Source: Incurvaria masculella
Lineage: Eukaryota > Arthropoda > Insecta > Lepidoptera > Incurvariidae
DNA length: 64,000 nt
Assembly (NCBI GenBank): GCA_946894095.1
Contig: OX335651.1
Coordinates: forward strand, 1,324,501 to 1,388,500
Reading direction: 5' to 3'
Below the pieces are notes generated by a model. The model saw nothing but the letters and a program-made list of their open reading frames with translations. It was not told the origin of the DNA and searched no databases. Made by a program: the position numbers and the translations under genes. Of the stretch, positions 51,766-62,700 are shown piece by piece. Each line of letters starts with the position of its first letter. The stretch's first letter is position 1.

Positions 51766-52089
51766 TAAGCGAATCATTACTTGGTGGAAGAGACCTTCAG
51801 TGATTTTATGATTTTTGCTTGGGTGAATTTTATATTTTAAATTATTTTGTAGTGTTAGCATTAAAAATATTTTACGTTGTACTAATTTTAATGCATTATT
51901 TTGTGCAAATCGCCCTACTTAATTTTTATAATTGTATTTTCGTTCTCCTGTGAGTAATTTTTTATAGAATATATTTATAATTTTTAAAGACTGTTTTTAC
52001 GAAAGTTTTTCCATGCATGGTCGAAAATATAGTAATGATATTGAAGTAATTACTAAAAATCACCGCACAAAGGAACTTGTGCTGTGCAG

Positions 52090-52282
52090 GCGGGTGACCA
52101 TGTTTAATTAATTCGCCAGGTGAACAGGAATGTGAGTGATTATATTTGACGTTTAGTTGCATTTTGTAGCATCCATACTGGTTAAGTTTAGTTCAACATC
52201 CTACGAAATGCAACTAAACGTCAGATTCAATCACTCACATTCCTGTTCACCTGGCGAGTTGATTTAACATGGTAACCACCTC
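52090..52282. mobile_element. Foldback with 83 bp arms
   Basis: Left arm 52090-52172 and right arm 52198-52282 are about 90% identical inverted copies (CGCCAGGTGAACAGGAATGT, GAGTGATT, GACGTTTAGTTGCATTT). The loop is about 25 bases. It is probably a small MITE, but the long near-perfect stem would also form in RNA. Confidence 0.8.
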
Positions 52283-52356
52283 GGACAAAGATTGAATTCA
52301 GTGGGAAGGAGAGGAAAGTAATTGAAACGATTGATCGAGAAAATAATGTAGACTAA

Positions 52357-52468
52357 CGTTGGTTTTCACCAAGTGTTGATATATCTTAATGGACACTTAA
52401 AGAGCCTTTATTACTAAAGTACGGATTATCTGCTACTGGTATTGATTGCAAGATGGTAAGAAAGGCTT
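52357..52468 (+). repeat. Interspersed repeat H, copy 3
   Basis: TTTTCACCAAGTGTTGATAT, GGACACTTAAAGAGCC, TTATTACTAAAGTACGGATT, ACTGGTATTGATTGCAAG. Direct repeat of 51645-51765. Confidence 0.75.
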
Positions 52469-52569
52469 CTAAATCAAAGACTATGTGCTGATTAGCTTAA
52501 TGAGACCCTTAATTGAGTGTGTGAGTGAGGCAAAATAACAAGGGACTGGAAAAACAAGTCATGACTATA

Positions 52570-53230
52570 ATATTGTAGCCAGTTCAACAATTCCAGCGAA
52601 GAAGAACTGGCAAGAAACATCGCTGGTATTTTTTCAACGTCCTCTTAATCTAAGTTTACAAAAGTGTTTGCCTTTGCTTATAGATATAAAAGTTATTGGT
52701 ACTTACTTGTTTGTGTCAATAACTTATGTATTTAATTTTTTTGTAACACCTCCAGTGAGTGGTTATCGATGATAGATATGAATTCACGAAAATCAACAAT
52801 TCATGCCCGTATGCAACAGTCACTGTTAGTTTTTTGAAAAAACCGGCCAAGTGCGAGTCGGACTTGCACAAGAAGGGTTCCGTACCATCACCACAACAAA
52901 GTAACGTTTTTTGTATGGGCCCCCCTTCAATTTTTTATTTTTTTTTTATTTTACATATTTGTTGTTATAACGGCAAAATAAATATACACTCTGTGAAAAT
53001 TTCGGCTGCCTACCTATTACGGTTATAAAGATAAAGCCCTGTGACAGACGGACGGAGGGACGGACGGACAGCGGAGGCTTAGTAATAGGGTTCCGTTTTC
53101 ACCCTTTGGGTACGGAACCCTAAAAACTATACCCGCCATCTAACATATCACCAGTTGGAGCAGAACAGTCCCCCCTCAAGCAGCACCCGTTCACGAGAAT
53201 CACGTTATTATTTCTGTCATGAACTACTTA
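52570..53230 (-). mobile_element. LINE 3'-end relic (family L), interrupted
   Basis: The hairpin end is at 52570-52670 (complement with stem CCAGTTC/GAACTGG). After unrelated sequence and a GACG repeat (52837-53126), the upstream segment appears at 53130-53230 (ACCCGCCATCTAACATATCACC). The order matches the intact relic at 31955-32330. Confidence 0.7.
52837..53126 (+). repeat. GACG-type repeat, complete
   Basis: AAAAAACCGGCCAAGTGCG head, TTTGTTGTTATAACGGC block, short GACG array (53046-53070) and GGGTACGGAACCCTAAAAA end. Confidence 0.9.
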
Positions 53231-53384
53231 CTGCAGTAGCATTTAGGTATGAAATCAAAATTGTGTTATATATTTAATGTGGACGAAAAAAAAGACAAAA
53301 AAACATTACCAGTGAAGTTTATTAGCGGGTTTTTCTTCACTGAGTTGATCGTATCCGCGGATCAATAAATTGTAACATGACTTA

Positions 53385-53543
53385 GCCCCGGTTGCACGAA
53401 GAGACGGCCGAGTTAATCGATGTTCAAACACGTCACTTTTAGTGATCCGCATAGAGTTCTTTCCATACTGTCCACACAAAGTGACGTGTTTGATCGTACT
53501 TTGACGTTGATTTTGATTTTTTGTCCTTTTGTGCACTCGGGCC
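53385..53543. mobile_element. 159 bp MITE (family E, copy 3)
   Basis: GCCCCGGTTGCACGAAGAGA to (complement) GGCCCGAGTGCACAAAAGGAC. TTA precedes it (53382-53384); the other side reads TAT. Same orientation as the copy at 8634-8787. Confidence 0.8.
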
Positions 53544-53550
53544 TATGTGT

Positions 53551-53625
53551 AGTTTGACTACCATAAGTTGAATAAATAAATGAAATTCAATTAAATAAAT
53601 GAAATGAAATGAAATTAATTAACTT
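53551..53625 (+). repeat. LINE-like tail with AAATGA repeats
   Basis: TGTAGTTTGACTACCATAAG followed by AAATAAATGAAATTCAATTA and ATGAAATGAAATGAAATT. Complementary in type to 6165-6250. Confidence 0.45.
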
Positions 53626-53639
53626 AAATTACTTGAATT

Positions 53640-54170
53640 AAAAACTATTCATGAAATTGTGAGAGTCATGGCCCAAACTTCTTGAGTTCGGCTAAGGTGA
53701 AACTGGATCGAGTACTTGCGCTTGGGCTCAGCCCACCGAGGCTAGACGGGGGAGTTTTGGAACCTTTTCAAGAGAGTTATGGACGAATGTCTCGTAAATG
53801 GAAACAAATCATGAAAGTGAAGTGAAAATGGTAAGAGTGTGCTCGAGGTGTGCCTGGAAAATGATATCTTCGTGGTCAATAATATGTATTTTTTATCACA
53901 AACGAGTAACTGGTGGAATAACGAGTTATTCGGTATTCCACCAGTTAAGGTACACTTGGTTCAGATACGGCATTATCTTTTATCATCATCATCCCTCACC
54001 TGTGACTTATTATTATTATTATTTAAGCCTTTCTAGCACACATGTTATCATTTTGACCTAAAGTTATCTTATATAGCTCTAGTGCCACCCACTGCAGGGC
54101 TTAGGCTTCTCTCAACCTTAGAGGTTTTGAGGTTGTGGTCATTTTCCTCCCTGGTTGACCAACAAGTATC
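53640..54170. other. No recognisable feature
   Basis: Ordinary sequence with a (TTA)n tract at 54007-54025. No supported coding frame. Confidence 0.45.
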
Positions 54171-54174
54171 TACT

Positions 54175-54335
54175 CCCAGTTGTAAGCAGTGGCAGAGACT
54201 TTTGTAAACTAAAAAAAATGCAGCGGTGTTTCTTGCCAGTTCTTCTTCGCTGGAATCGCTGAACTGGCTTATGATAAATATAACAAATCCGAGTGCAGTG
54301 TACTGTCTATGGATGGTGAATAAACAATCCGAAAA
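54175..54335 (+). mobile_element. LINE 3'-end fragment (family L)
   Basis: AAAAAATGCAGCGGTGTTTC, the hairpin CCAGTTC..GAACTGG with loop start TTCTTCGC, and GAGTGCAGTGTACTGTC, ending ATGGTGAATAAACAATCCG. Confidence 0.78.
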
Positions 54336-54837
54336 CAACTAAGAAAAAAAAGTCAGTAAATGTTACTAGCGTTTTGTAACTGTGTGCGCATTTGTTGTAA
54401 ATAATAAAAACTTCAGTGAGTATGAAATAAACATATAAAACTGTTGTTATAATGCTACTCAGTCGTAAATTACGTGTATACCTATAACGTTCTAAATAGT
54501 AAATTTTCAGATTACATTGCATTAGTAGTCGCAAAAATGACAAAGTGTTTGCAGGTAATTGCACATTATCGAATGCTCATGGGCACGGGCAGAGCAATGT
54601 AAGACGTTTTATTTAGCTACTTATTACGCGTTTCATCACAAATTGTAGTGTAAACGGTCAATTCATACTTCTGTGTCAGCGTACGTACTTTATCGTATAA
54701 TAAAACAAGGAGTTAGCCTCCTAACTTGTAGGGTCGTATTCTCCGCGTTGCCTCCGCCCGCCCCTCCGCAGCGCCGCCCTAGAAGCGAATGGACAAATTT
54801 TGTCGCTAGAGATCTGAGTCGATTTCAATATTTGTTT

Positions 54838-54990
54838 ATTTTGTATTATTTATCCATACTGCACTCGGTTGCCATATTATATAATGAGCCTGTTCAACAA
54901 TCACAGCGAAGAAGAAATGGTAAGAAACTTCGTTGAATCATTTTTCGACGACCATTTGGACGTTTAGAGTTTACTTAGAGTTTACAAAAG
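54838..54990 (-). mobile_element. LINE 3'-end fragment (family L), decayed
   Basis: ATCCATACTGCACTCGG, then ACAGCGAAGAAGAAATGGTAAG and TTTTTCGACGACCATTTGG. The hairpin stem is partly disrupted. Confidence 0.7.
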
Positions 54991-54994
54991 CAGA

Positions 54995-55888
54995 CATGTG
55001 AGTATTTTTGTACCGTTATGTGACCAAGTTTTGGCTTGAGAGATATCGAAGTCGATTAATAAAATATCTGGAGTATCTGAAAACCTACAGCAAAATAAAT
55101 AATAAGTTAGGATTTCGTGGTAAAATTGTGTCTGTGTTTTGATAATAAGTTTACCTAATTATTATGAAATTAATAATAAAGTCCAGCACATGCACATTCT
55201 TAGCTCACAATTTTCCCCAGAACTTTATTTCTTAATTTAAAAAGCCGCAACCCAAATGAACTTGTAGCGTGATTAACGATAAATTGCGGGCCACTCTCTA
55301 AACTGCTGGCTTTGCGCTGGGTCAAGGTAGGTATGGCTGGAACGGCCCTAAGTACAAATTATCCCTCGAGGGGTACGTTTGGGCGGGCGGGCGGCGGCTA
55401 GGGCGGCTCGGGCGGCCGACGACAGCGTGGCGTGTCGAGATACCATCGCAACAAATAAATAAATGTACGAACAGAAGTAACCGCGAGGCTTAACCTACTA
55501 AATATGCCACTAAGTTCATTTCCGTACGTGGGATTAGCTGGGCGAAAACTTGGCGGTGTTGCTATTGGAAAATTCAGCTTGGATGTCACTGTCAAATAGT
55601 ACAAATAGTGAAGAAAATAATTAAAATAATTATCATTTTAATATCAAGAGATTTTTGGCGCACACAGTAATGTTTTTGTTTGTAGGATTTAAAACCATTT
55701 ATCGCTTTTAATAATACTTATTTTTCAGGAACGCAAGGAATTTTATTTCTGAGCTTGGGTCATCAGTGCTTATACAAAGTATTCTATTAAACAATAAACA
55801 ACCATGTTTTATAAATTATAAATGTTTGATGTATTGTGATAATGTTGATTTCAAATGATAGGTGCACATTAAAACATTTTCAAATAGT
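54995..55888. other. No gene; one G+C-rich island
   Basis: 55375-55435 is G+C-rich (GGGCGGGCGGGCGGCGGC). The rest is AT-rich; no coding or RNA signal is supported. Confidence 0.45.
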
Positions 55889-56182
55889 AAAAAACCGGCC
55901 AACTGCGAGTCGAACTCGCGCACGAAGGTTTCCGTACAAAAGTACAAAATTATTACAAAAAAACACGTTTGTTGTGTGGGCCCCCCCTTCAATTTTGATA
56001 TTTTTTTATTTTACCTATTTATTATCATAGTGGCAAATCCATGAAAATTTCAGCTGCCTACCTATTATGGTTCATGAGATACAGCCCTGTGACAGACGGA
56101 CGGACGGACGGACAGCGGAGGCTTAGGTTTATTGTTACCCGTTTGTTCCGTTGGCACCCTTTGGGTACGGAACCCTAAAAAC
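55889..56182 (+). repeat. GACG-type repeat, complete
   Basis: AAAAACCGGCCAACTGCGAG head, CTATTTATTATCATAGTGGC block, array (56096-56114) and GGGTACGGAACCCTAAAAA end. A small extra segment (TTATTGTTACCCGTTTG) interrupts the 3' end. Confidence 0.88.
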
Positions 56183-56184
56183 AC

Positions 56185-56755
56185 GATGCCCTCATTAAAT
56201 TAATTTTCGAGCTATTTTCCATTTAACTACCTTGGTACCGAATCTAAGACCGGGCCCTTAACTAACCCTTAATTAATAAAATTAATAATTGAATTACATA
56301 AGAAAAAATCCTCAAAAAAAATCGAGCTTATGCTGTATATTAAAACTACAAGTTCCTATAGCAGTTTTATAGGATTTTTTTCATTTTATTTCAGTCTGAT
56401 AAGGGGCCCTCGAGCCGTGCAGAAAAAATAATAAAAAAAAGATTGCTTTGATTGCCTTTAATTACAGAGCTCCCATAGAAAACAACAATGACATAGCACA
56501 TATTTGACAAGTCAAAAGTTACGCCCTGCGCATCCAACTAGCACCAGTCGAAAATTAAGGGCAGAATACAAGCCTGAGCTACACGCTTACCTATCGCTCG
56601 ACAGCATGAATAACTTATTAGGACTCGACCCACTTATTGTGCGGCTACATATTTTGTGCCCGTTCTGTAAACTGTGGATTTATGATGCAACCGGTTGGTA
56701 GACTGGTCGGCTGCCGTACTGACGCGTGACGATGTGATTTTGTTGGGAAAACGGA
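56185..56755. other. No recognisable feature
   Basis: AT-rich to 56470, then average composition. The frame 56504-56701 has no motif. Confidence 0.45.
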
Positions 56756-56760
56756 GTTAA

Positions 56761-57302
56761 GGTGGCCCAACCCGGCGGCCTCAACTCATTTGCGTGCACG
56801 GTACAAAACCGTGCTGTTGCGCTCTGGAACCTTCTCTGTTTCTAAGAATAAGACAGGCTCCGTGATGAGGAAGATGCAACCTGTCCACAAAAAAGACAAT
56901 GTGCATAGTGTATAATTTAGTAAGATTTACGAAAATTTTAATTTCAAAACGACTTATAGCTAAAAGTAAACCACGACCGCTGTAGTCAAAAATCTAACAA
57001 AAACTAAATAGATTATAAATCTTGATTAAATAAGCTATGTCTGATGACTAATCTTTTTAAGATGTTCTTACTTTATCATTGCGTAATCCACCTCCAAAGT
57101 TATTGTATAAAACGCGCGAAAAATCCGAACTTTCGGACGTTATAACTTGGAAACCAAACACAATTTTACAATGCCAATGGTCATCAGACATCCACTTCAA
57201 TCAAGTAAAGCTATTTTGAGCAAAATATTGGATCTCCGACAAGAAATATGGGCGTGATCTTCTTTCCCCTTTTGTATGGGGAGATGAGCGGGTTGGGCCA
57301 CC
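56761..57302 (-). mobile_element. TTAA-flanked MITE (GGTGGCCCA family), complete
   Basis: 542 bp, TTAA at 56757-56760 and 57303-57306. The opposite orientation to the 7088 copy: the CGGTACAAAACCGTGCTGTT end is on the left. It shares its right TTAA with the next copy. Confidence 0.93.
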
Positions 57303-57306
57303 TTAA

Positions 57307-57849
57307 GGCGGCCCTTCCCGGCGGGACTAACTCATTCGCGGGCATGGTACAAAACCGTATTATCGAGCTCTGGGGCCTTCTCTGTTTCAAAGAAAAAGAC
57401 AGGCTCCGTGATGAAGAGGATTCAAAATGTCCACAAAGCAGACAATACGCATAGTGTTTGATTTGGTAAGATTTAAGATAATTTCAACTACAAAACGACT
57501 TATAGCTAAAAGTACACCACGACCGCTGTAGTCAAAAATAAAACAAAAACCCAATTGATTATAAATCTTCATGAAAGAAGCTAGGTCTGATGTTTTATCT
57601 TTTTAAGATGTTTTTATTTTATCGTTGAGTAATCCACCTCCAATGTTATTATATAAAACGCGCGAAAAAAATCGAACTTTCGGATCTTATAACTGAGAAA
57701 CCAAACAAAATTTTACAATGCCAATGGTCATCAGACAACTAGCTCGATCAAATATAGCTGTTTTGAGTATAATTCTGGATCTCTGACAAGAAATATGCGC
57801 ATGATCATCTTTCCACGTTTGTATAGGGAGTTGAGCGGAAAGGCCCACC
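57307..57849 (-). mobile_element. TTAA-flanked MITE, tandem second copy
   Basis: 543 bp, TTAA at 57303-57306 and 57850-57853, same orientation as the preceding copy. Ends GGCGGCCCTTCCCGG and GGAAAGGCCCACC are more diverged, so this copy is probably older than its neighbour. Confidence 0.9.
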
Positions 57850-57854
57850 TTAAA

Positions 57855-58395
57855 CATAGAATTAATTAGAGCATATAAGTGAGATACAATTTAATTGGTT
57901 AAATTAATTTCATTTATGTATACTCTCACCGAGTATAAATAAGGGTTAAGATAATTAATATCGAGTTAACAAGGGTGCTGTGCTAGGAGTCAGGCTAGGA
58001 CTTAGCAGGAGTTTGTACGAAATCTGCAGAGACATTAATAGTGAAACTTTAGAAGGAGATGCCATCAGTGGTTGGCAGAGTAAAGCAACTGTGATGTGAT
58101 GAAATTTCGGAGATTGTATGTGTGTAGTTAGTAACGTCACACAATCTTGCTAGAGGAATGTGTGTCATAAAAATGAAAGAATTTTTATTTTTACTAAACT
58201 ATTAACACCTGTGTCAGTATTGCTGTTCACTTAAAACTACCGTCTAAAGTGCCTATGATTTTAGCGATATTTGAAAGAGAGGTCGCGTTGAAAACCGTAT
58301 GGGTTCCGGCACCTATAAAAATAATATAAGTGTGCCCCCCCTATTTATATCCGCGCATGTCGAAAGAGGCGACAAAATATTCCACGGTAAACTGT
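57855..58395. other. No recognisable feature
   Basis: AT-rich ends with average middle (57960-58140). A 60-codon minus-strand frame has no motif. Confidence 0.4.
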
Positions 58396-58470
58396 ATATA
58401 AGGTCCCGGCATGGCATCTGTTTTTCATGACAGGTGTGGTATCAGCCATCCGCGTACAGTTACCCAAAAT
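58396..58470 (+). mobile_element. SINE tail fragment
   Basis: TATAAGGTCCCGGCATGGCATC and GTGTGGTATCAGCCATCCGCG match the last part of the SINE body; a GACG repeat begins in its A-rich end. Confidence 0.65.
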
Positions 58471-58775
58471 AAAAAAAACCGGCCAAGTGCCAGTTCGACT
58501 CGTACACGGAGAGTTCCGTAACATCGTACATAATTGAACACCAAAAAATCAGGGAATAGGGGCCCCGTAAAATTTTTATTATGGTTTAATTTTACCTATT
58601 TTTTGTTATAGCGGTAAAATAAATACACACTCTGTGAATGTTTCAGCTGACTCCTATTACGGTTAATAACGGTTCCTAAACAGAGACACAGCCCTGTGCC
58701 AGACGGACGGAGGGACGGATAGCGGAGGCTCAGTAATAGGGTTCCGTTGGCACCTTTTGAGTACGGATCCCTAAA
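58471..58775 (+). repeat. GACG-type repeat, near complete
   Basis: AAAAAAAACCGGCCAAGTGC head to GAGTACGGATCCCTAAAC. The array is reduced to a few units (58701-58717). Confidence 0.87.
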
Positions 58776-59150
58776 CATTAAAGTTAAGGATGATTACATC
58801 ATAAGCTCCTTCACGGCGAGATAGTAGTTATGCTACTAAAATCAATATGAACGAAGCATATACCCCGATGTACGTATCATGCCCACCCGAGTATACCCCG
58901 ACCCGCGGACTAGCCTCTGCCTGAACTGGGTCGCTCCGCCGACCTCCAGGTCCGTCACGGGACCCCACCCCGGGGAATAAGGAAGGGTCAGGGTACAGCG
59001 ACTTCAAACTAGCCGGTAGGACGAGCGCGTTACAACCACCAATCACACGGAGTAACTACTCGCCACGACTTGGCAACATGGAATATGTGTATTTTAGCAT
59101 GAACAATGTGAATTGTGTAAATATACTATTTCGTACAAAGCATATGCGTC
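58776..59150. other. G+C-rich middle, nothing recognised
   Basis: 58870-59030 is G+C-rich (CCCGACCCGCGG, ACCCCACCCCGGGG), but I find no RNA or protein family. The frame on the minus strand (58828-59046) is unsupported. Confidence 0.4.
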
Positions 59151-59204
59151 GCTTATTCCAAGGAATGTGACATGTATGCATGTATAATCGACTGTGAACC
59201 AAGG

Positions 59205-59517
59205 GGATCTTTCTTTAATTAATGTGTCCTTGCTTAATGGTCGATTACGCATACATACATTGCACATTCAATGTAAATTGTGTTTAATTTATTATGGCAC
59301 CATTATTAGGATTAAGAATACGAGTCGGAAGTATACCCGAAAGGAGAATGTCCATTTTTGTAAGTGTGAAAACAGCAATGTCAACTTGTTCCTCCATGAA
59401 ATAAGCGTAGTTTTTACATATTTAATCATATTCTAATTGGTATATTTCAAGGAATGTGACATGTATGTATGTATAATCGACCGTGAAGAAAGGACACAAT
59501 AATTAAAGAAAGATCCC
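59205..59517. mobile_element. Foldback MITE, 313 bp, with adjacent partial copy
   Basis: Ends GGGATCTTTCTTTAATTA on both sides in inverted orientation, with arms of about 60-75 bases (GTGTCCTT, GGTCGATTA, CATACATACAT). The segment AAGGAATGTGACATGTATGC at 59161-59198 repeats the inner part of the right arm directly (59450-59486), so a second partial copy abuts on the left. Confidence 0.75.
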
Positions 59518-59905
59518 TGTAAAAAGAACTACTTTACGAATAGACTGCAAGGCTGAACCCGAACCAGCAAAACATACCTACCATTCGCGAGTATTACGTT
59601 TAACCAATTTCGCCACCTGCTGTATACCCATAATTTGGAATTCTCCTACAGTCCCTCTTCCCGTAATCAATGCCTCCTACTAACACAGTATTTAAGATTA
59701 TACCTAAATACAATTACTTAACGCTATACCTGGACCTTGAATGGAAAGATTGAACATTCAATTATCGTTCAAAGTAACGGAAAAACAACTAATTGGTCTC
59801 CTATAGACACCCGCGCAACCCCAATGCAGACAAAAGTCGACTCCTGCGCAAGTGTGATTCGCGGGAGTCCAGTTAGCCGCAGCAAACGATACTGTATTCT
59901 TGCCT
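59518..59905. other. No recognisable feature
   Basis: Average composition. The frame 59737-59952 runs into the following repeat and has no motif. Confidence 0.4.
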
Positions 59906-60203
59906 TTTTAGGGTTCCGTACCCAAAGGGTGAAAACGGAACCCTATTACTAAGCCTTCTTTCCGTCCGTCCGTCCGTCGGTCCGTCCGTCGGTCACAGGG
60001 CTGTATCTCATCAACCGTAATAGGTAGGCAGCTGAAATTTTGACAGCGTGTGTATTTATTTTGCCGCTATAACAACAAATAGGTAAAGTAGAAAAAAAAA
60101 AAGGTGGGCCTTATACAAAAAACGTTACTTTTTTGTGTTAAATCTTGTATGATGGTACGGAACCCTTCGTGGGCGAGTCCGACTCGCACTTGGCCGGTTT
60201 TTT
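59906..60203 (-). repeat. GACG-type repeat, complete
   Basis: TTTTTAGGGTTCCGTACCC hairpin end, CCGT/CGGT array (59961-59993), CTATAACAACAAATAGG block, head CGACTCGCACTTGGCCGG. Confidence 0.9.
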
Positions 60204-60204
60204 A

Positions 60205-60895
60205 CTATATATCTTTAAATAAAATGAATTTCGCAAAGCACAAACATCGATTTAATACTACTACTAATTTTGGAAATAACTATATGCACAAGATAAACAC
60301 GAATATGCAACCTTAGCACACCTCTGCCAATCACAGCGGCTCAAAAACAACAGAAGTCTTCACCGCGCTGGCTCGATTATTAATAGTTTTTCTTCGTTTC
60401 AGTGCATCGTAAACTTCACACAGATTTACGCGTCTTACGCGTAATTTACTGCAGTGTATTTAGTTTAGATCTCTCCGTGCGTCTGTCCGAGTCGATCGCA
60501 TCGCCCCGCGCCCGGGCGACCTACATTCGATCGATGAATATACCTTCGTTATTACGTGCCTGACACCCGCGTTGTTAGATTAGGTCGATTCTTGGGTGTT
60601 TACGTTCTTCTTTGTCTAACTGGGGTGATCTTTTTCTAATGGCAATAGGTCTCTAGATAAACTATTTCTGCCAACGTCGAATTACGTATTTGTTTTCAGT
60701 TTGTTGCTTTTAAGAAACTTTTTCTTTTAAGAAGAAGTTTCTATGGTTAGGTTTGTTGTGTTCTTATATTACAGATTTTTTGTTACTTCTTCTTTCTTTT
60801 AGTTTTCCTTTCTTTCAGTTTTCATTTCCTGAATGTGGTGTGTTGGGCTTATTTATATCCAAAGGACTGTACGGTGGGTAGTCCAGAATTTCTAT
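60205..60895. other. No recognisable feature
   Basis: 60380-60620 is average to G+C-rich (CGCCCCGCGCCCGGGCG); 60680-60830 is pyrimidine-rich (TTCTTTCTTTTAG type). No supported gene. Confidence 0.45.
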
Positions 60896-60899
60896 GTTT

Positions 60900-61838
60900 T
60901 GCTGCTCATTCATTTGGTGAGCACTGTGCGAGCTTGATGTCGTCGTCCCACCTGGCGGTTGGTCTTCCCACAATCCGTCTCCCTGTCCACGGCCGCCAGT
61001 GTAGGACATGGTTACTACAACGATCGTCGTCTCTTCGGCATACGTGACCAGCCCACTGCCATTAGCGCTCAGCCACCTGGTGTCCAATATCGACTACTTT
61101 GGTACGACGGCGGATTGCCTCGTTAAGGTGGCCCAACCCGGCGGGACGAACTCATTCGCGGGCACGGTACAAAACCGTGCTGTTGCGCTCTGAGACCTTC
61201 TCTGTTTCAAAGAAAAAGACAGGTTCCGTGATGAGGAAGATGCAACATGTCCCCAAAAAAGCCAATGTGCATAGTGTATGATTTAGTAAGATTTACGAAA
61301 ATTTTAATTACAAAACAACTTATAGCTAAAAGTAAACCACGAGCGCTGTAGTCAAAAATCTAACAAAAACCAAATAGATTATAAATCTTGATTAAATAAG
61401 CTATGTCTGATGACTAATCTTTTTAAGATGTTCTTACCTTATCATTGCGTAATTCACCTCCAAAGTTACTGTATAAAACGCGCGAAAAATTTGAACTTTC
61501 GGTTATAACTTAGAAACCAAACACAATTTTACAATGCCAACGGTCATCAGACATCTAGTTCGATCAAATAAAGCTATTTTGAGCAAAACTTGGGATCTCT
61601 GACAAGAAATATAGGCGTGATCTTCTTTCCTCGTTTGTATGGGGAGTTGAGCGGGATGGGCCACCTTAAGCACCATATCCCATAGCCATATTCCCAGCAT
61701 CGCTCGCTCTATTGCTCGCTGGGTAACTTTCAGCCTTTGGGTAACGGCGACCGTCAGAGTCCACGTTTCACACCCGTACGTCATAATCGGGAGGACGCAC
61801 TGGTCACACATACGGGTCTTTAAATTTTGCGACGGCAT
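60900..61838 (-). pseudogene. RTE-type LINE relic, split by a TTAA MITE
   Basis: From 61838 the minus-strand frame reads QCVLPIMTYGCETWTLTVAV, then VTQRAIERAMLGIW, the palm-to-C-terminus region of RTE-clade LINEs. It breaks at the MITE (61127-61665) and, skipping the MITE and one TTAA, continues in the same frame with NEAIRRRTKVVDIGHQVAE, WQWAGHV and IVGRPTARWDDDIK. One internal stop (TAA where Lys/Leu is expected before WQWAGH) shows that it is dead. It is a truncated relic of a much longer ORF. Confidence 0.85.
61127..61665 (-). mobile_element. TTAA-flanked MITE inside the RTE relic
   Basis: 539 bp, TTAA at 61123-61126 and 61666-61669; ends GGTGGCCCAACCCGG and GGGATGGGCCACC. The interrupted reading frame gives independent proof that one TTAA was duplicated on insertion and that the rest is foreign. 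Confidence 0.95.
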
Positions 61839-61942
61839 GAAATGCGTCGGCGGAAAGCAGTGGTTCCGTACCGCTGAAGGCTGGGAGGATTGGAGAAAAA
61901 TGGGAGAGGCGTATGTCCAGCAGTGGACGCAATCACGCTGAC
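61831..61942 (+). pseudogene. RTE-type LINE C-terminus, inverted fragment
   Basis: Plus-strand frame MKCVGGKQWFRTAEGWEDWR, then MGEAYVQQWTQSR and stop. It matches the relic at 15280-15409 and joins head to head with the minus-strand RTE relic at about 61831, so this locus holds an inverted arrangement of two parts of one LINE. Confidence 0.78.
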
Positions 61943-61944
61943 TG

Positions 61945-62308
61945 ACTGACAGGATACTGCGTCACTTCTGGGTTGGTGTTTCTAATCTTGGCGATAGCTT
62001 GTGGTAAAGAGTTTCATTAATCGTCCTACGTCCAGAATTCTCTGCGGCCACGCCACCACTTTATTTGGAGTGCTTTGGAAGCGAATAACTTTCGTCGGAT
62101 TTGGCTTATTTAAGGAGACGAAGTCGGTTGATTGCTCCTTAGAATTAGGATCATATATGCATACTTCCAAGATTCATCTCGACTAATGATTTCGTTGACT
62201 TGATTTGACGCTACCATACATTTGGGTTATCAGTTTGAGTGCTCGATTATTTCTTGAATAGATGAATTATGTTTGTTTAATGTGTGTCCATATATCATAG
62301 AGATTTCG
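61945..62308. other. No recognisable feature
   Basis: Average composition. Short overlapping frames on both strands (61982-62186) are complementary shadows with no motif. Confidence 0.4.
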
Positions 62309-62309
62309 A

Positions 62310-62385
62310 TTCGTCAAAGTAACGTCACAAAGTACTACTTTTCGTTAATCTCAGTTTCGGTTACGACTTTTCATCACAGGCTAAC
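62310..62385. mobile_element. Foldback MITE (family G), half copy
   Basis: CGTCACAAAGTACTACTTTTCG and CAGTTTCGGTTACGACTTTT correspond to one arm of the element at 5731-6037; the partner arm is missing. Confidence 0.7.
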
Positions 62386-62395
62386 TCTTTCTCAG

Positions 62396-62700
62396 TGCAT
62401 GTTGTACGCATGTGGAACTCTACGTTTACGTTGGTGTGCATCGATCCACACATTCAGAGCGCTATTGAAAGACCATCTCCTCAAATCCTGAACATCATCT
62501 ACTTCTACGGCGTCCCTAGTTTCTGAGTTGATCACATTATTTAGTATATTAATTTTGTCTTACATCTGTCTAAGTATATACAATTAATGTTATGTACATA
62601 TATATCTTTAATTTGATTGCTACGACTCTGATTTGTTATCTTAATTTTAATATGTTAAAAGGAATGCCCGTTCGAAGTTTTTTAACATTATTTCGATGGT
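62396..62700 (+). pseudogene. LINE ORF2 C-terminus with frameshift, plus 3' UTR
   Basis: One frame gives HVVRMWNS and another SIHTFRALLKDHLLKS then stop (62489-62491). Together these are the usual ..RxWNSLP...SxxxFRxxLKxHLL end of non-LTR reverse transcriptases, so a one- or two-base change lies between. AT-rich 3' UTR to about 62660. Confidence 0.55.

Noticed and set aside
51645..52468. Direct repeats as LTRs of a small retroelement
   Set aside because: The repeats are about 110 bp, imperfect, lack TG..CA ends, and one more copy occurs alone at 19398.
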